NCBI RefSeq assembly: GCF_025833875.1
Contig: NZ_JAOYOD010000001.1
Coordinates: 4,542,501 to 4,606,500 of the forward strand
Source: Reichenbachiella ulvae
GTDB taxonomy: Bacteria; Bacteroidota; Bacteroidia; Cytophagales; Cyclobacteriaceae
Direction of reading: 5' to 3'
DNA length: 64,000 nt
Made by a program: the position numbers and the translations under genes. The notes under the pieces are model-generated. The model saw only the letters and a list, made by a program, of their open reading frames with translations, was not told where the DNA came from and ran no database searches. Below, in pieces: positions 9,512-17,765 of this stretch (positions within the stretch are counted from its first letter, which is position 1; each line of letters starts with the position of its first letter).

Positions 9512-10669
9512 TCAAGTCAATCGTTCGAATAATTGGTCAATGTCTTCAGTGGAATGATACATACCAAACCCGAATCTCAAACGATCCTCTCTACAGTCAG
9601 TGATGATGTCTAATTCTCTTAGCTGACGCTGAATTTGCTGTGCATTTTCTGTTCGAAATGTTAAAAAATGGCCAAACTTTGTAGTTCCTTCCTGGATATG
9701 AATGAGGTCCATTTTGTTCAATCCAAAAATGTTTTGAGACTCCAGTTGGTTGATAAAATACGCTTGCAGACTACTTATGAAATTGTGAATGGCTGTAATA
9801 TCTATCTTTTGCTCTTTCCAAGATTTAAGTACGCTGTGCATTCGGTAAATACCTGAAGGGTCTGTAGTAGCGCCTAAAAACCGACTCGCATCTGGGGCAT
9901 AACTAACCGTATTTTCATGGTTATCCAATGAATCAAATTCGGCAAACCAACCCGTGTACAAAGGTCTGTAATGGCTCGCGGTATTAGGCACAGTCATGAA
10001 GCAAACCCCTTCTCCTGATTGCAGGTATTTGTAGCCGCCAGCCAGGTAAAAGATCCGATTTTCTAATTTTTTCAGACTTGTCGGAATAGCTCCCATGGCG
10101 TGATAGCCATCCACTACGATCATGGTTTTGTCTGTAACCGACTGGGCTAATTCCTCCATGAAATCGATCGCAAGACCTGAATTGAAAAACACCTGACTGA
10201 TATATACGATATCATAGTCCTTTTCTCTGAGTTGATTTAAAAACCTTGCTTTTAGACCTAGAAAAGGAAGCGTTGGTACTTGATCCACTGTGATATTGTC
10301 ATATTCGCTGAGTCGAAGTGCCTGACGGCTGAAGCTATAAAATTCAGAATCCGTACTTAGGATATTGAGTGTTTTTCTTAAATCAAAGCAGGAAACTAGC
10401 CGAAAAAATAAGGTGTGCACATTGGGGGCAAAACAGATTTGGTTGGGATCTGATAGCTCCAAATGTTGGGCTAGGAGTTGTTTGCATTCTTTCTCAACTG
10501 GAGCGATGGCTTCACCCCATTTTTCATCTGCCCATCGATAGGCATCTTTTACATATTGGTTTTGTGCCTCTTGTACGCAATCTGGCCATAGATGATGGCT
10601 ATGTGCCCCGAAGTGTAAAGTTTTTCCCAGAGCCAAAAGACTCTTTTGGTAAAGCAATTTATAATTCAT
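9512..10669 (-). CDS. PLP-dependent aminotransferase class V / kynureninase-like protein
   Basis: Fold-type I PLP enzyme of 385 residues from the ATG at 10669. It shows the class V pattern: VDGYHAMGAIP with the cofactor-binding Asp, and AGGYKYLQSGEG carrying the probable Schiff-base lysine in kynureninase-like context. Substrate is not deducible; kynureninase, selenocysteine lyase and isopenicillin epimerase relatives share this pattern. A longer frame from a TTG at 10702 exists, but its extra 11 codons are the terminator hairpin of the upstream gene, so the internal ATG is preferred. It converges with the OmpA-family gene, 4 bp away. Confidence 0.8.
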   Translation of the reverse strand: MNYKLLYQKSLLALGKTLHFGAHSHHLWPDCVQEAQNQYVKDAYRWADEKWGEAIAPVEKECKQLLAQHLELSDPNQICFAPNVHTLFFRLVSCFDLRKTLNILSTDSEFYSFSRQALRLSEYDNITVDQVPTLPFLGLKARFLNQLREKDYDIVYISQVFFNSGLAIDFMEELAQSVTDKTMIVVDGYHAMGAIPTSLKKLENRIFYLAGGYKYLQSGEGVCFMTVPNTASHYRPLYTGWFAEFDSLDNHENTVSYAPDASRFLGATTDPSGIYRMHSVLKSWKEQKIDITAIHNFISSLQAYFINQLESQNIFGLNKMDLIHIQEGTTKFGHFLTFRTENAQQIQRQLRELDIITDCREDRLRFGFGMYHSTEDIDQLFERLT

Positions 10670-10690
10670 TTCATTTTTGGGTATAAAAAA

Positions 10691-10711
10691 AGGGTAAGCC
10701 AAACTTACCCT
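10691..10711 (-). terminator. intrinsic terminator
   Basis: Stem AGGGTAAG (10691-10698) with CTTACCCT (10704-10711) and a 5-nt loop, flanked by A or T runs on both sides. On the minus strand it ends the lipoprotein gene 10735-11349 and lies just upstream of the aminotransferase start. This argues for separate transcripts. Confidence 0.8.
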
Positions 10712-10734
10712 TTTTTTCGAAATCTTCAGATTGT

Positions 10735-11349
10735 CTATTTGATGATGTTTTCATCTACCAGCGCTTTGACAATCACTCGAGCATAAACCTTGGTAGTGCT
10801 CTTGTTCGGGTCGGTAATGGTGCTCTGTGAAGCCCACAATAGTGCATCCTTGCTTGGCTCCCCTTCTTTCAGTTCATAGAAATGATTTTCTACTAAATAG
10901 GAAGTAGTCTCATTGTAGTACCCAGGGTTATAATATACGGGCCCATATCGATATCCATAGTAGTAGCCAAAGCCTCCATAATATCCATAACTGGGGCTTC
11001 CAGGGACATATTCAAGGGATTTTTCGCTGTCTACTACAACTGTCGAAATAACCGCGTCTACTCCGTTTTGGATCAGTATTTCTTTTAATTTTTCTACTTC
11101 CAGATTTTTGGTTTCCATGGGGTTGATCATGCTCATGCCGGTTACCGCATTGAAGCCTTGTTGACCAAGGACTTCCACCATGTACTGTTGGTAGTTCATC
11201 GCTACATCCAGATTTTTAGTGGCACAGAACACGGCGATTTTATCATATTTCGCCCCTTCGTAGTTGTTTTTGGTCCAGGTGTAAGATAGGGTTGGTGCAC
11301 AAGAGGAAATAACTAGCCCTAATGCCGCCATTATTAGAAAATTCTTCAT
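10735..11349 (-). CDS. lipoprotein with Gly/Tyr-rich segment
   Basis: 204 residues with a lipoprotein signal (LGLVISSCAP, lipidated Cys at 17). The body has an alternating alpha/beta pattern (KIAVFCATKNLDVAMNYQQYMVEVLGQQGF) and a Gly/Tyr-rich insert (about 118-145, GYYGGFGYYYGYRYGP) typical of disordered surface loops. It resembles the DUF4136-type lipoproteins found in Bacteroidota, but assignment is tentative. The gene has its own terminator downstream and is separated by a terminator from the LVIVD gene upstream. Confidence 0.75.
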   Translation of the reverse strand: MKNFLIMAALGLVISSCAPTLSYTWTKNNYEGAKYDKIAVFCATKNLDVAMNYQQYMVEVLGQQGFNAVTGMSMINPMETKNLEVEKLKEILIQNGVDAVISTVVVDSEKSLEYVPGSPSYGYYGGFGYYYGYRYGPVYYNPGYYNETTSYLVENHFYELKEGEPSKDALLWASQSTITDPNKSTTKVYARVIVKALVDENIIK

Positions 11350-11398
11350 TGGTTTTATGATGGATTAATTTAAAAATTGAGCGAAAGTTAAAAAGAAA

Positions 11399-11431
11399 AG
11401 CTGATAAGAAGAGCTATTCTTCCTATCAGCT
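11399..11431 (-). terminator. terminator of the sigma/barrel/LVIVD operon
   Basis: Stem AGCTGATA (11399-11406) with TATCAGCT (11424-11431), extended by inner AAGAA/TTCTT pairing. On the minus strand it is followed by TTTTCTTTTT. It lies 20 bp after the LVIVD gene stop. Confidence 0.75.
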
Positions 11432-11451
11432 GGTTGGCCGTGGTTCAGGGA

Positions 11452-12714
11452 TTAAAAGGGAATTGAACTCAGCAATTTGAGTTTATCGTTGCAATCGTAT
11501 TCATATTGGTAGAAACCATCTTCTCCTACCATAAAAAGTATATTGTCCAGGGGGATTACATCAAAGGCGTGCACTCCTTTGTGATGCTTAATCATTTGGT
11601 CCCCAATGGTCATAGGATTACTGGAGTTAAATAGTTTCAGCCCATATTCCCCTTCGGCTATAAAAAGGCAATCTCCATTTATACCCAATCCATGTGGGTT
11701 TTCCATTTCGTGTGTCACGAGCAATTCGGGTTGGTGAATATCAGAGATGTCAATGACGTCCAATTGGTTGGAGAATGTTTCACATTCTGTCCCTGATCTC
11801 AATGTGACATAGGCCAAATCTCCTGAAACTACTACTGGGTCACAGGCATTGACATGAGAATAGGTCGAAACATGAGTGGGAAGCTCTGGGTTGGAATTGT
11901 CATAGATATGCATGCCTGTTCTGGCACCTAAGAACAATTTGTCCTGGTACGGGAAAATGGTTTCGATACCCCAGCCGAGCTGTATTTCATTTCCGGGAAT
12001 AGGACTGTCGAGTGTATGAATATCGAAAAGCTTCATCTGCCAATCGTTGATGGTGTAGAGGTAGTTGTCCATAATGGTGAAGCGAGCCATAGACCCACCA
12101 ACGCCGGTACCTCCAGAACTTCCCCCACCGTTGATAGGCGAAAAGTCTAGGGTTTCAAACATAATTATTTCCTCACCACATTCTACATCATACTCTCTTT
12201 CCTCTATGTTATAATCAATCAGAACTTCTCCTGTTTCTGCATTGAGATAATAGTACTCGTTGAAAACATCTTCCAGGCGGTTGACCTCTTTTATGTTTTT
12301 CTTATCAGAAATATCCAGAATGACCAAATCCATGTAATTGTCGGCATATAGGAAGTCTCCCTTAGCGGCCAGATCCTTATTGCCGGGCAGGTCTATAAAG
12401 CCCACTTTTTCTGGTCGACTGGGGATGCTGTTGTTGATGACATGTATGCCCTTGTTGATTTCCGAAATAAAAAGATGGTTGTCCTTGTAGTACAGTTTGC
12501 CAGGTGATTGTAAAACTTGCGGTCCGACAAAATCAGCCGTAACCCTAACTTCACTCAACGGAGCATAGATAGGCTCGTAGTGCATGTAGGTAGGCTTGTC
12601 ACAGTTTTCCTGGCAGCTGCCCAATAAGGTCAATAGGATCATAAAAAGTGTTCCGTATAGGATTAGCCTTTTCCACTCTTTTGTTTTTCTTAAGTTTTCT
12701 GATTGGGTTTTCAT
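11452..12714 (-). CDS. LVIVD-repeat beta-propeller lipoprotein
   Basis: 420 residues; lipoprotein signal near the N-terminus (LLTLLGSCQENC, Cys at about 34). The rest is a string of LVIVD-type repeats (for example DLVILDISDKKNIKEVNRL and LDVIDISDIHQPELL) that form a beta-propeller. A glycine/serine stretch (about 195-207) interrupts the repeats. The function of such surface propellers is unknown, presumably binding. The gene starts 4 bp after the barrel gene, placing it third in an operon with the ECF sigma factor; it may be a target or partner of that system. Confidence 0.82.
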   Translation of the reverse strand: MKTQSENLRKTKEWKRLILYGTLFMILLTLLGSCQENCDKPTYMHYEPIYAPLSEVRVTADFVGPQVLQSPGKLYYKDNHLFISEINKGIHVINNSIPSRPEKVGFIDLPGNKDLAAKGDFLYADNYMDLVILDISDKKNIKEVNRLEDVFNEYYYLNAETGEVLIDYNIEEREYDVECGEEIIMFETLDFSPINGGGSSGGTGVGGSMARFTIMDNYLYTINDWQMKLFDIHTLDSPIPGNEIQLGWGIETIFPYQDKLFLGARTGMHIYDNSNPELPTHVSTYSHVNACDPVVVSGDLAYVTLRSGTECETFSNQLDVIDISDIHQPELLVTHEMENPHGLGINGDCLFIAEGEYGLKLFNSSNPMTIGDQMIKHHKGVHAFDVIPLDNILFMVGEDGFYQYEYDCNDKLKLLSSIPF

Positions 12715-12718
12715 GGTG

Positions 12719-14089
12719 TTAGAATATGTATTTCAGACCAAAGGCAAGTCCTACGCTACGGGGTTTGCCCTGGCTGGAATGGTTCGAATTGGTGAAGTCT
12801 GTAAGAGCCTGATTGTAATTAGGCTCCAGTGTTACCTGATAATTTCTGAAGAATCGGTATCCGAATTCCAATCCAGTGCTGAAATTGAAATAGACCGATT
12901 CATAGTCGTTAGAAGTGTCCAGGTCGTTGCTTAGTGATTGACTGCCGTGACTTTCAAGTTGTGCATTCATTAGGAAATTAGAAGCCAGCCCGGTATTGAA
13001 TACGATGTTGAATTTACGATCCAAGAGCACATAACCGGCTTTTATAGGGACAGTGATGTATTGGTATTCGTTACTCAAACTCACGTTGCCTGCTGCCTCT
13101 AAGGCTTCAGAGTCAGCAGCGGTGTTAAAGGCTTCATCGGTTCTACTGCCTGTCAAGGCAAAGTAGTCTCCATTTTGGCTAACCAGTCCTGTTTGAGCAT
13201 CATCAGTATTAAAGGCCTGATAGTGCAATCCAGTACTAAGAATGATTTTTTTGCCCACTCGGGTCCCTACATTCAAACCAGCCGAAATAGAATATCCCGG
13301 ATCGTAATCCAATTCTTCATTGTTGACCGTATTGCTTTGATTAAAAGTCAACTCGGATGTGGGATCAGAGGCCATCATCATATCCGATTGATTACCACTG
13401 CCAAAGGCGGGGTTGAAACTGCCTGAATTCATGCTGACGCCAGCCCATAACTGTTGTTCCTCCTTATCTTCTATATAAGCGGTATTTGGTACACCGTAGA
13501 GATGGTAGGGTAGCTCGGGTTTATCTATCGCTGCTTCATAATCTACCTCTTTACCATCCAACTGGGCAATCAGGTAGGGTTCTGCTGTCCTGGTTCTGTA
13601 TCCTGCCTTCACTTCCGAATTGGGTTCTTGTTGGTCAATGATCGGAATTACCTGTTCCAAATTCTCTTTTGGAGTAGATCCAGACAAATTCTTCTTTTTG
13701 ACCGCCTCTAAAGCGGGTACACTGCTAGCAGGAGACTCATTGTTTTCCAGGTTTTTTGAATCTGGGAAAATGCTTTTCTCAGTACTGGTGATGGTAGCCT
13801 CAGTAGCCTTCGATTCATTTTGAATACTATTGGCTTCTATCAAGTTCCGATTGTTTGGGTCATCAGTGGAGGGAGTTGTGGCCCAGTAGCCGACACCCAA
13901 TAGCGCAAGTAAGCCAACACAGGCAGCCGCGCTCCATTGATAAAACAATAGTCGTTTTTTGTATTTTTCTGCTTCTTGATTGGCCAACTGACCATCTATT
14001 GCAGTCCAGATATGGGCAGGCGGTGTTTGCTCGGCCTTTTCAAAGGCGTCTCCCCACTGTTCCTCGAATGTTCTCTCAGCCTCTTCCAT
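12719..14089 (-). CDS. anti-sigma-like protein fused to an outer-membrane beta-barrel
   Basis: 456 residues from the ATG at 14089; an upstream ATG at 14143 would overlap the sigma gene by 68 bp and is less likely. Residues 1-45 look like the cytoplasmic end of an anti-sigma factor (EEQWGDAFEKAEQTPPAHIWTAIDGQL). One inner-membrane helix follows (about 52-72, WSAAACVGLLALLGVGYW), then a long Ser/Asn/Glu-rich periplasmic linker. The C-terminal half (about 240-456) has alternating amphipathic strands ending FGLKYIF, like a small outer-membrane barrel. If read correctly, one chain spans both membranes. It overlaps the sigma factor gene by 14 bp, so the two are translationally coupled. I infer control of the sigma factor. 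Confidence 0.75.
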   Translation of the reverse strand: MEEAERTFEEQWGDAFEKAEQTPPAHIWTAIDGQLANQEAEKYKKRLLFYQWSAAACVGLLALLGVGYWATTPSTDDPNNRNLIEANSIQNESKATEATITSTEKSIFPDSKNLENNESPASSVPALEAVKKKNLSGSTPKENLEQVIPIIDQQEPNSEVKAGYRTRTAEPYLIAQLDGKEVDYEAAIDKPELPYHLYGVPNTAYIEDKEEQQLWAGVSMNSGSFNPAFGSGNQSDMMMASDPTSELTFNQSNTVNNEELDYDPGYSISAGLNVGTRVGKKIILSTGLHYQAFNTDDAQTGLVSQNGDYFALTGSRTDEAFNTAADSEALEAAGNVSLSNEYQYITVPIKAGYVLLDRKFNIVFNTGLASNFLMNAQLESHGSQSLSNDLDTSNDYESVYFNFSTGLEFGYRFFRNYQVTLEPNYNQALTDFTNSNHSSQGKPRSVGLAFGLKYIF

Positions 14090-14624
14090 AGTTCTTTTTT
14101 GTTTCTTGCAGCTTTTTTTGCAGGAGCTCCTTGGCTCTTGCATATTGTGATTTGGAAGTCCCCTCGCTGATGTCTAGCATCTCTGCTATTTCTCTGTGCT
14201 TGTATCCCTCAATGGCATAAAGGTTGAAAATAACCTGACTGCTCTGAGGTAAATCCTGAATCATTTTGAGCAGGTCGTCCATACTGTGCTCATTGAGCTT
14301 TAGATGTTCGTTACTGCTCTCTTTGAGGTCGGTTACATCTACCATCGGGTAGAGATATAGTTTGCTCCTCTGGTGATTCAGTGCCGTGTTAATCACAATT
14401 CTTTTGATCCAATAATAAAGCGAGGATTGCTGCTTGAATTGCTGGAGGTCTTTGAAAACCTTGATGAAAGATTCCTGAAGGATATCTTCGGCTTCTAACT
14501 GGGCTCGGGTATAGCGCTTGCAAATGACAAACATCCCAGGGGCAAACTGTTGATACAGCGCCTCCTGTGCTTTTCGATCTCCCTTGAGACAAGCCTTTAT
14601 CAGTTTGTTTTCCTCTTTCAGCAT
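14076..14624 (-). CDS. ECF RNA polymerase sigma factor
   Basis: 182 residues with the two ECF regions. Sigma region 2 is at about 20-90, including AEDILQESFIKVFKDLQQF (core binding and -10 recognition). Region 4 is at about 125-178 with a helix-turn-helix (YKHREIAEMLDISEGTSKSQYARAKELLQKKL). It is the first gene of a probable operon with the anti-sigma/barrel fusion and the LVIVD lipoprotein. Start ATG at 14624. The target promoters cannot be seen. Confidence 0.92.
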   Translation of the reverse strand: MLKEENKLIKACLKGDRKAQEALYQQFAPGMFVICKRYTRAQLEAEDILQESFIKVFKDLQQFKQQSSLYYWIKRIVINTALNHQRSKLYLYPMVDVTDLKESSNEHLKLNEHSMDDLLKMIQDLPQSSQVIFNLYAIEGYKHREIAEMLDISEGTSKSQYARAKELLQKKLQETKKNYGRG

Positions 14625-14757
14625 GCAGCTGATCTTGATTATTATTTGATTCCCCCTAAAGACACGGTGGCGTGACTTTTGGTTGGATTACAAAATGAAA
14701 AAAATATTTTTTCTTCAGAATCCTCCTATCAAAGTTAAGCCTAGTTAATATTGAATC

Positions 14758-16020
14758 ATGAAAAGTCGACTACATCTATGGGTTTTTGTTGCCTGCTTCA
14801 TGGCTGGCTCTGCAACTGCCCAGGACAGCCAAGTATATCAGAATCAAAAGTTTGACCAGGCAGTAGGCACTGTTCAGCTGTATCCGCTGGTCAATACCGG
14901 AGATCAGGAAATGCGTGCTCCTATCATCACGCTTGATCAGACGACAGAGCTTTTGCTGCAGTTCGATATGCTTACCGAAGAGTATGACATTCTTCAGGCT
15001 AAAATCATTCATTGCAATTCGGATTGGACTAAATCAGTGCTGAACGATATTGAATTTCTGTATGATTACAACACCTTCGATATTCGCGATTTCGAATACA
15101 GCGAGAACACCCGACAGCTCTATGTCAACTACTGGATGAAAATGCCCAGAGTGAAATTATCGGGCAATTATGTGGTGCAGGTTTATCGAGAGGGTAGGCC
15201 TGATGATGTGATTTTGACTCGTCGATTCATTGTATACGAGCAGAATATCTCGATAAACCCGGGTTATAGAGCCTCGACTAGTGTACGTTTTCGACAAAGC
15301 AATCAGCAGATTGATTTTGCTATCAATTATACGGCCATGGATGTGACCAATCCGATGAGGGAGTTCAAAGTGGTGCTGAGACAAAACAACCGTTGGGACA
15401 ATGCAATTTTTGATTTGCAACCCACTAGCGATAACCGAGCTAACTCTACTTTGGAATATCGCCATTTCAACGCAGAGAATAATTTTAAAGGAGGTAATGA
15501 ATTTCGGTTCTTTGATATCCGGGTATATAATTTTCGAGGCATCAATGTCTCCAGAATCGACAAAGACAACAAAAGAATAGATGCCTATCTGGCGACCAGC
15601 GAATCAAGAGGCAATTCCGTCTATTCGCAAAGTAGACAGGATATGAACGGCTCATTTTTTATTATGACCAACGAAACAGGGGCGAGCTATCTCGAAGCAG
15701 ATTATATTCATGTGCATTTTGATCTTAAGACCAGCCAGGTTCCTCAGGAAGTTTACGCCATTGGTGCCTTCAACGATTGGGCGAAGAACGAATCCAGTAG
15801 ATTGACTTATAATCCTCAAGCTCAATCTTATCAAGGTGTGGCTTTACTCAAGCAGGGCTATTATGATTACATGTATTGGGTGGATGGGGACGATCCTTAT
15901 TTGTTTGAAAACTCCTTTTATCAGACAGAAAACGAATACGATATTTTGGTTTACTATAGGGGCTTTACGGATTTGGCCGATCGCGTGGTGGGTTTTGCTT
16001 CTTTCAAATCTGTACCTTGA
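14758..16020 (+). CDS. type IX secretion system plug protein (DUF5103)
   Basis: 420 residues with a signal peptide (1-21, ending ATAQ). The body matches the DUF5103 family: an N-terminal Ig-like region (about 40-140, with HCNSDWTKSVLNDIEF and YDYNTFDIRDFEYSENTRQLYVNYW) and a C-terminal region ending YYDYMYWVDGDDPYLFENSFYQTENEYDILVYYR. In Flavobacterium johnsoniae the family member called Plug closes the periplasmic side of the SprA translocon. No other T9SS core gene is in the window, but a T9SS-sorted enzyme is present at 48161. The 3' end overlaps the convergent sterol desaturase-type gene by 67 bp. Confidence 0.88.
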   Translation: MKSRLHLWVFVACFMAGSATAQDSQVYQNQKFDQAVGTVQLYPLVNTGDQEMRAPIITLDQTTELLLQFDMLTEEYDILQAKIIHCNSDWTKSVLNDIEFLYDYNTFDIRDFEYSENTRQLYVNYWMKMPRVKLSGNYVVQVYREGRPDDVILTRRFIVYEQNISINPGYRASTSVRFRQSNQQIDFAINYTAMDVTNPMREFKVVLRQNNRWDNAIFDLQPTSDNRANSTLEYRHFNAENNFKGGNEFRFFDIRVYNFRGINVSRIDKDNKRIDAYLATSESRGNSVYSQSRQDMNGSFFIMTNETGASYLEADYIHVHFDLKTSQVPQEVYAIGAFNDWAKNESSRLTYNPQAQSYQGVALLKQGYYDYMYWVDGDDPYLFENSFYQTENEYDILVYYRGFTDLADRVVGFASFKSVP

Positions 16021-16844
16021 TACTCGATGGGTTCACGGTATTTTTGAAATGGGATGGCCAGTAGGTTTTTGAGGCTTTCATTCTCCTTTGGATCCATATG
16101 GGTGTCTACCCCATACTTCACTTCATTCAGATCATCCACATATTCGAAAGTGCCAAACATGCGATCCCATATCGAAAAGATATTGCCATAGTTAGTATCA
16201 GTCCAGGGCTGCCTGTAGTGATGGTGTACTTTGTGCATATTAGGCGTGACCAGAATGTAACTCAGCGCCTTGTCCAATCGACCGAAAATGGGTGTATTGG
16301 CATGTGTCAGGTGAGCAAAAAGGACCGAGAGACTTTGGTAGAGCATGACTATGCCCATAGGAGCTCCAATTAACATCACAGCTAAAATGGTGAAGCCTAT
16401 TCGAAAGACTGTTTCGCCTGGGTGGTGTCTGAGTCCAGAGGTCACATCGATGTGGGTGTCACTGTGATGGACGAGGTGAAACTTCCACATCCATTTCACT
16501 TTGTGTTCGACGAGGTGAACGAGATAAGCACCGATTGCATCCATGAGCAATATACCAACCACTACCTGCAGCCAAAGAGGCATAGGGACAATGTATAATA
16601 GCCCGATTTCATTGGATGAGACATAGTCTGAAGCCATCAAGAGTACACCGGCGAGTCCAAATCCAACGATCATGGTAGTAAGTGTCAAAAAAAGATTTAC
16701 TTCGGCATGTTGGATTTTTTTGTATTGAAAAGCCATGAGAGGAATGACCCCTTCCAGAATCCAAAAAAGTACCAGCCCTCCTATCAAAATAGAGGCTCTG
16801 AACCAGGTGGGTACCTCGGCAAAGAAATCAACTATTGCTTCCAT
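15954..16844 (-). CDS. sterol desaturase / fatty acid hydroxylase family protein
   Basis: Integral membrane di-iron enzyme of 296 residues from the ATG at 16844; a TTG at 16877 would add 11 residues but has no support. Three to four hydrophobic segments surround the histidine boxes HLVEH, HLVHHSD and HKVHHHY, plus another His pair in LRHHPGE, which bind the two irons. Family members hydroxylate or desaturate lipids, including carotenoids and fatty acids; the substrate is unknown. The C-terminal tail (Lys/Thr-rich) is encoded antisense to the end of the Plug gene. Confidence 0.9.
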   Translation of the reverse strand: MEAIVDFFAEVPTWFRASILIGGLVLFWILEGVIPLMAFQYKKIQHAEVNLFLTLTTMIVGFGLAGVLLMASDYVSSNEIGLLYIVPMPLWLQVVVGILLMDAIGAYLVHLVEHKVKWMWKFHLVHHSDTHIDVTSGLRHHPGETVFRIGFTILAVMLIGAPMGIVMLYQSLSVLFAHLTHANTPIFGRLDKALSYILVTPNMHKVHHHYRQPWTDTNYGNIFSIWDRMFGTFEYVDDLNEVKYGVDTHMDPKENESLKNLLAIPFQKYREPIEYQGTDLKEAKPTTRSAKSVKPL

Positions 16845-16972
16845 AATCGTCACGCTTGTGTCTCTAAAAATAAGCAAAATATTTATTGGGAGAGATGAGA
16901 ACAGATAGATCCATACATATTTGTTAGCTAGCGGATTCTCTACTATTATCGCAGCAGGTTATTTGATACATT

Positions 16973-17299
16973 ATGGAAAAAGAACTCACACATTATTTTG
17001 CACACACCGTGCTTTTTTGGTTGAAAGACCCAAACAATCCTGAAGTGCAAGAGAAATTCGAAAGAGAAGTGAAGAAGCTTATTGCTAGCTCTAAGTACGC
17101 TCATTTTGGGCATGTCGGTAAACCAGCTGGGACCGATCGCGTAGTGGTGGATAACTCGTATACCTATTCGATGATCGTGACATATGAATCTCAGGAGGAT
17201 CATGATGCCTATCAGGTAGAAGATGTGCACCAGCATTTTATTGCCGAATGCAAAGACCTCTGGGAACGCGTGCAGATCTATGATGTACATCGTATCTAA
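16973..17299 (+). CDS. Dabb (stress-responsive alpha/beta barrel) domain protein
   Basis: 108 residues forming one ferredoxin-like Dabb domain: YFAHTVLFWLKD at the start, FGHVGKPAGTDRVVVDNSYTYSMIVTYES in the middle, and HQHFIAECKDLWERVQIYDV at the end. Family members dimerise; some act in small-molecule cyclisation, most have no known role. The stop codon overlaps the start of the next gene (TAATG), so the two are translationally coupled. Confidence 0.88.
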   Translation: MEKELTHYFAHTVLFWLKDPNNPEVQEKFEREVKKLIASSKYAHFGHVGKPAGTDRVVVDNSYTYSMIVTYESQEDHDAYQVEDVHQHFIAECKDLWERVQIYDVHRI

Positions 17300-17763
17300 T
17301 GTATCTATTTGAGAAAACCTGGAAGGAACTTAGTCTTTGGAGTCCGCTATGGCTGCTAGCAGCCATATTTGGTAACCCAGTATATAATGTAGTGGCCTAT
17401 TATGTCTGTATCGAGCTGGGCTATTATCAAGATCTGAGCACCAATGTGGTGCAGGTCAATTTGGGATTCTTTATTCTGGTGCTGCTGATCTTGTTTGCCC
17501 TTAGATATGTAATTTACCGTATTGTCTATGTGGTCAAACTAAAGGATCAGATGACAACATGGTTCTTTTTAGAGGCTTTTGCTGAACGACATAAGTTCCA
17601 ACTCATTAGTTTGGCTACATTTTTTATGTGGATCAGTGAGGTAGAGGGCAATGTCGCAGGTTTTATTTATTTTCCTATCACTATAGTTTTGACGCTGAGT
17701 GTTTCAGTGATTACACTGAACCGCTTGTTGAAAATGGGTAAATATCTGGAGGGGCTAAAGTAG
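17299..17763 (+). CDS. four-helix membrane protein of unknown function
   Basis: 154 residues, unrecognised. About four hydrophobic segments are visible (16-38, 53-80, 98-112, 118-140) with short charged loops and a basic C-terminus. It starts on the last base of the Dabb gene stop, so it is probably expressed with it. It ends 2 bp from the convergent DUF4421-like gene. No catalytic motif is apparent. Confidence 0.75.
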   Translation: MYLFEKTWKELSLWSPLWLLAAIFGNPVYNVVAYYVCIELGYYQDLSTNVVQVNLGFFILVLLILFALRYVIYRIVYVVKLKDQMTTWFFLEAFAERHKFQLISLATFFMWISEVEGNVAGFIYFPITIVLTLSVSVITLNRLLKMGKYLEGLK

Positions 17764-17765
17764 AA

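Noticed and set aside
10670..10702. TTG start of the aminotransferase-like gene
   Set aside because: The extra residues are encoded by the terminator hairpin of the upstream lipoprotein gene.
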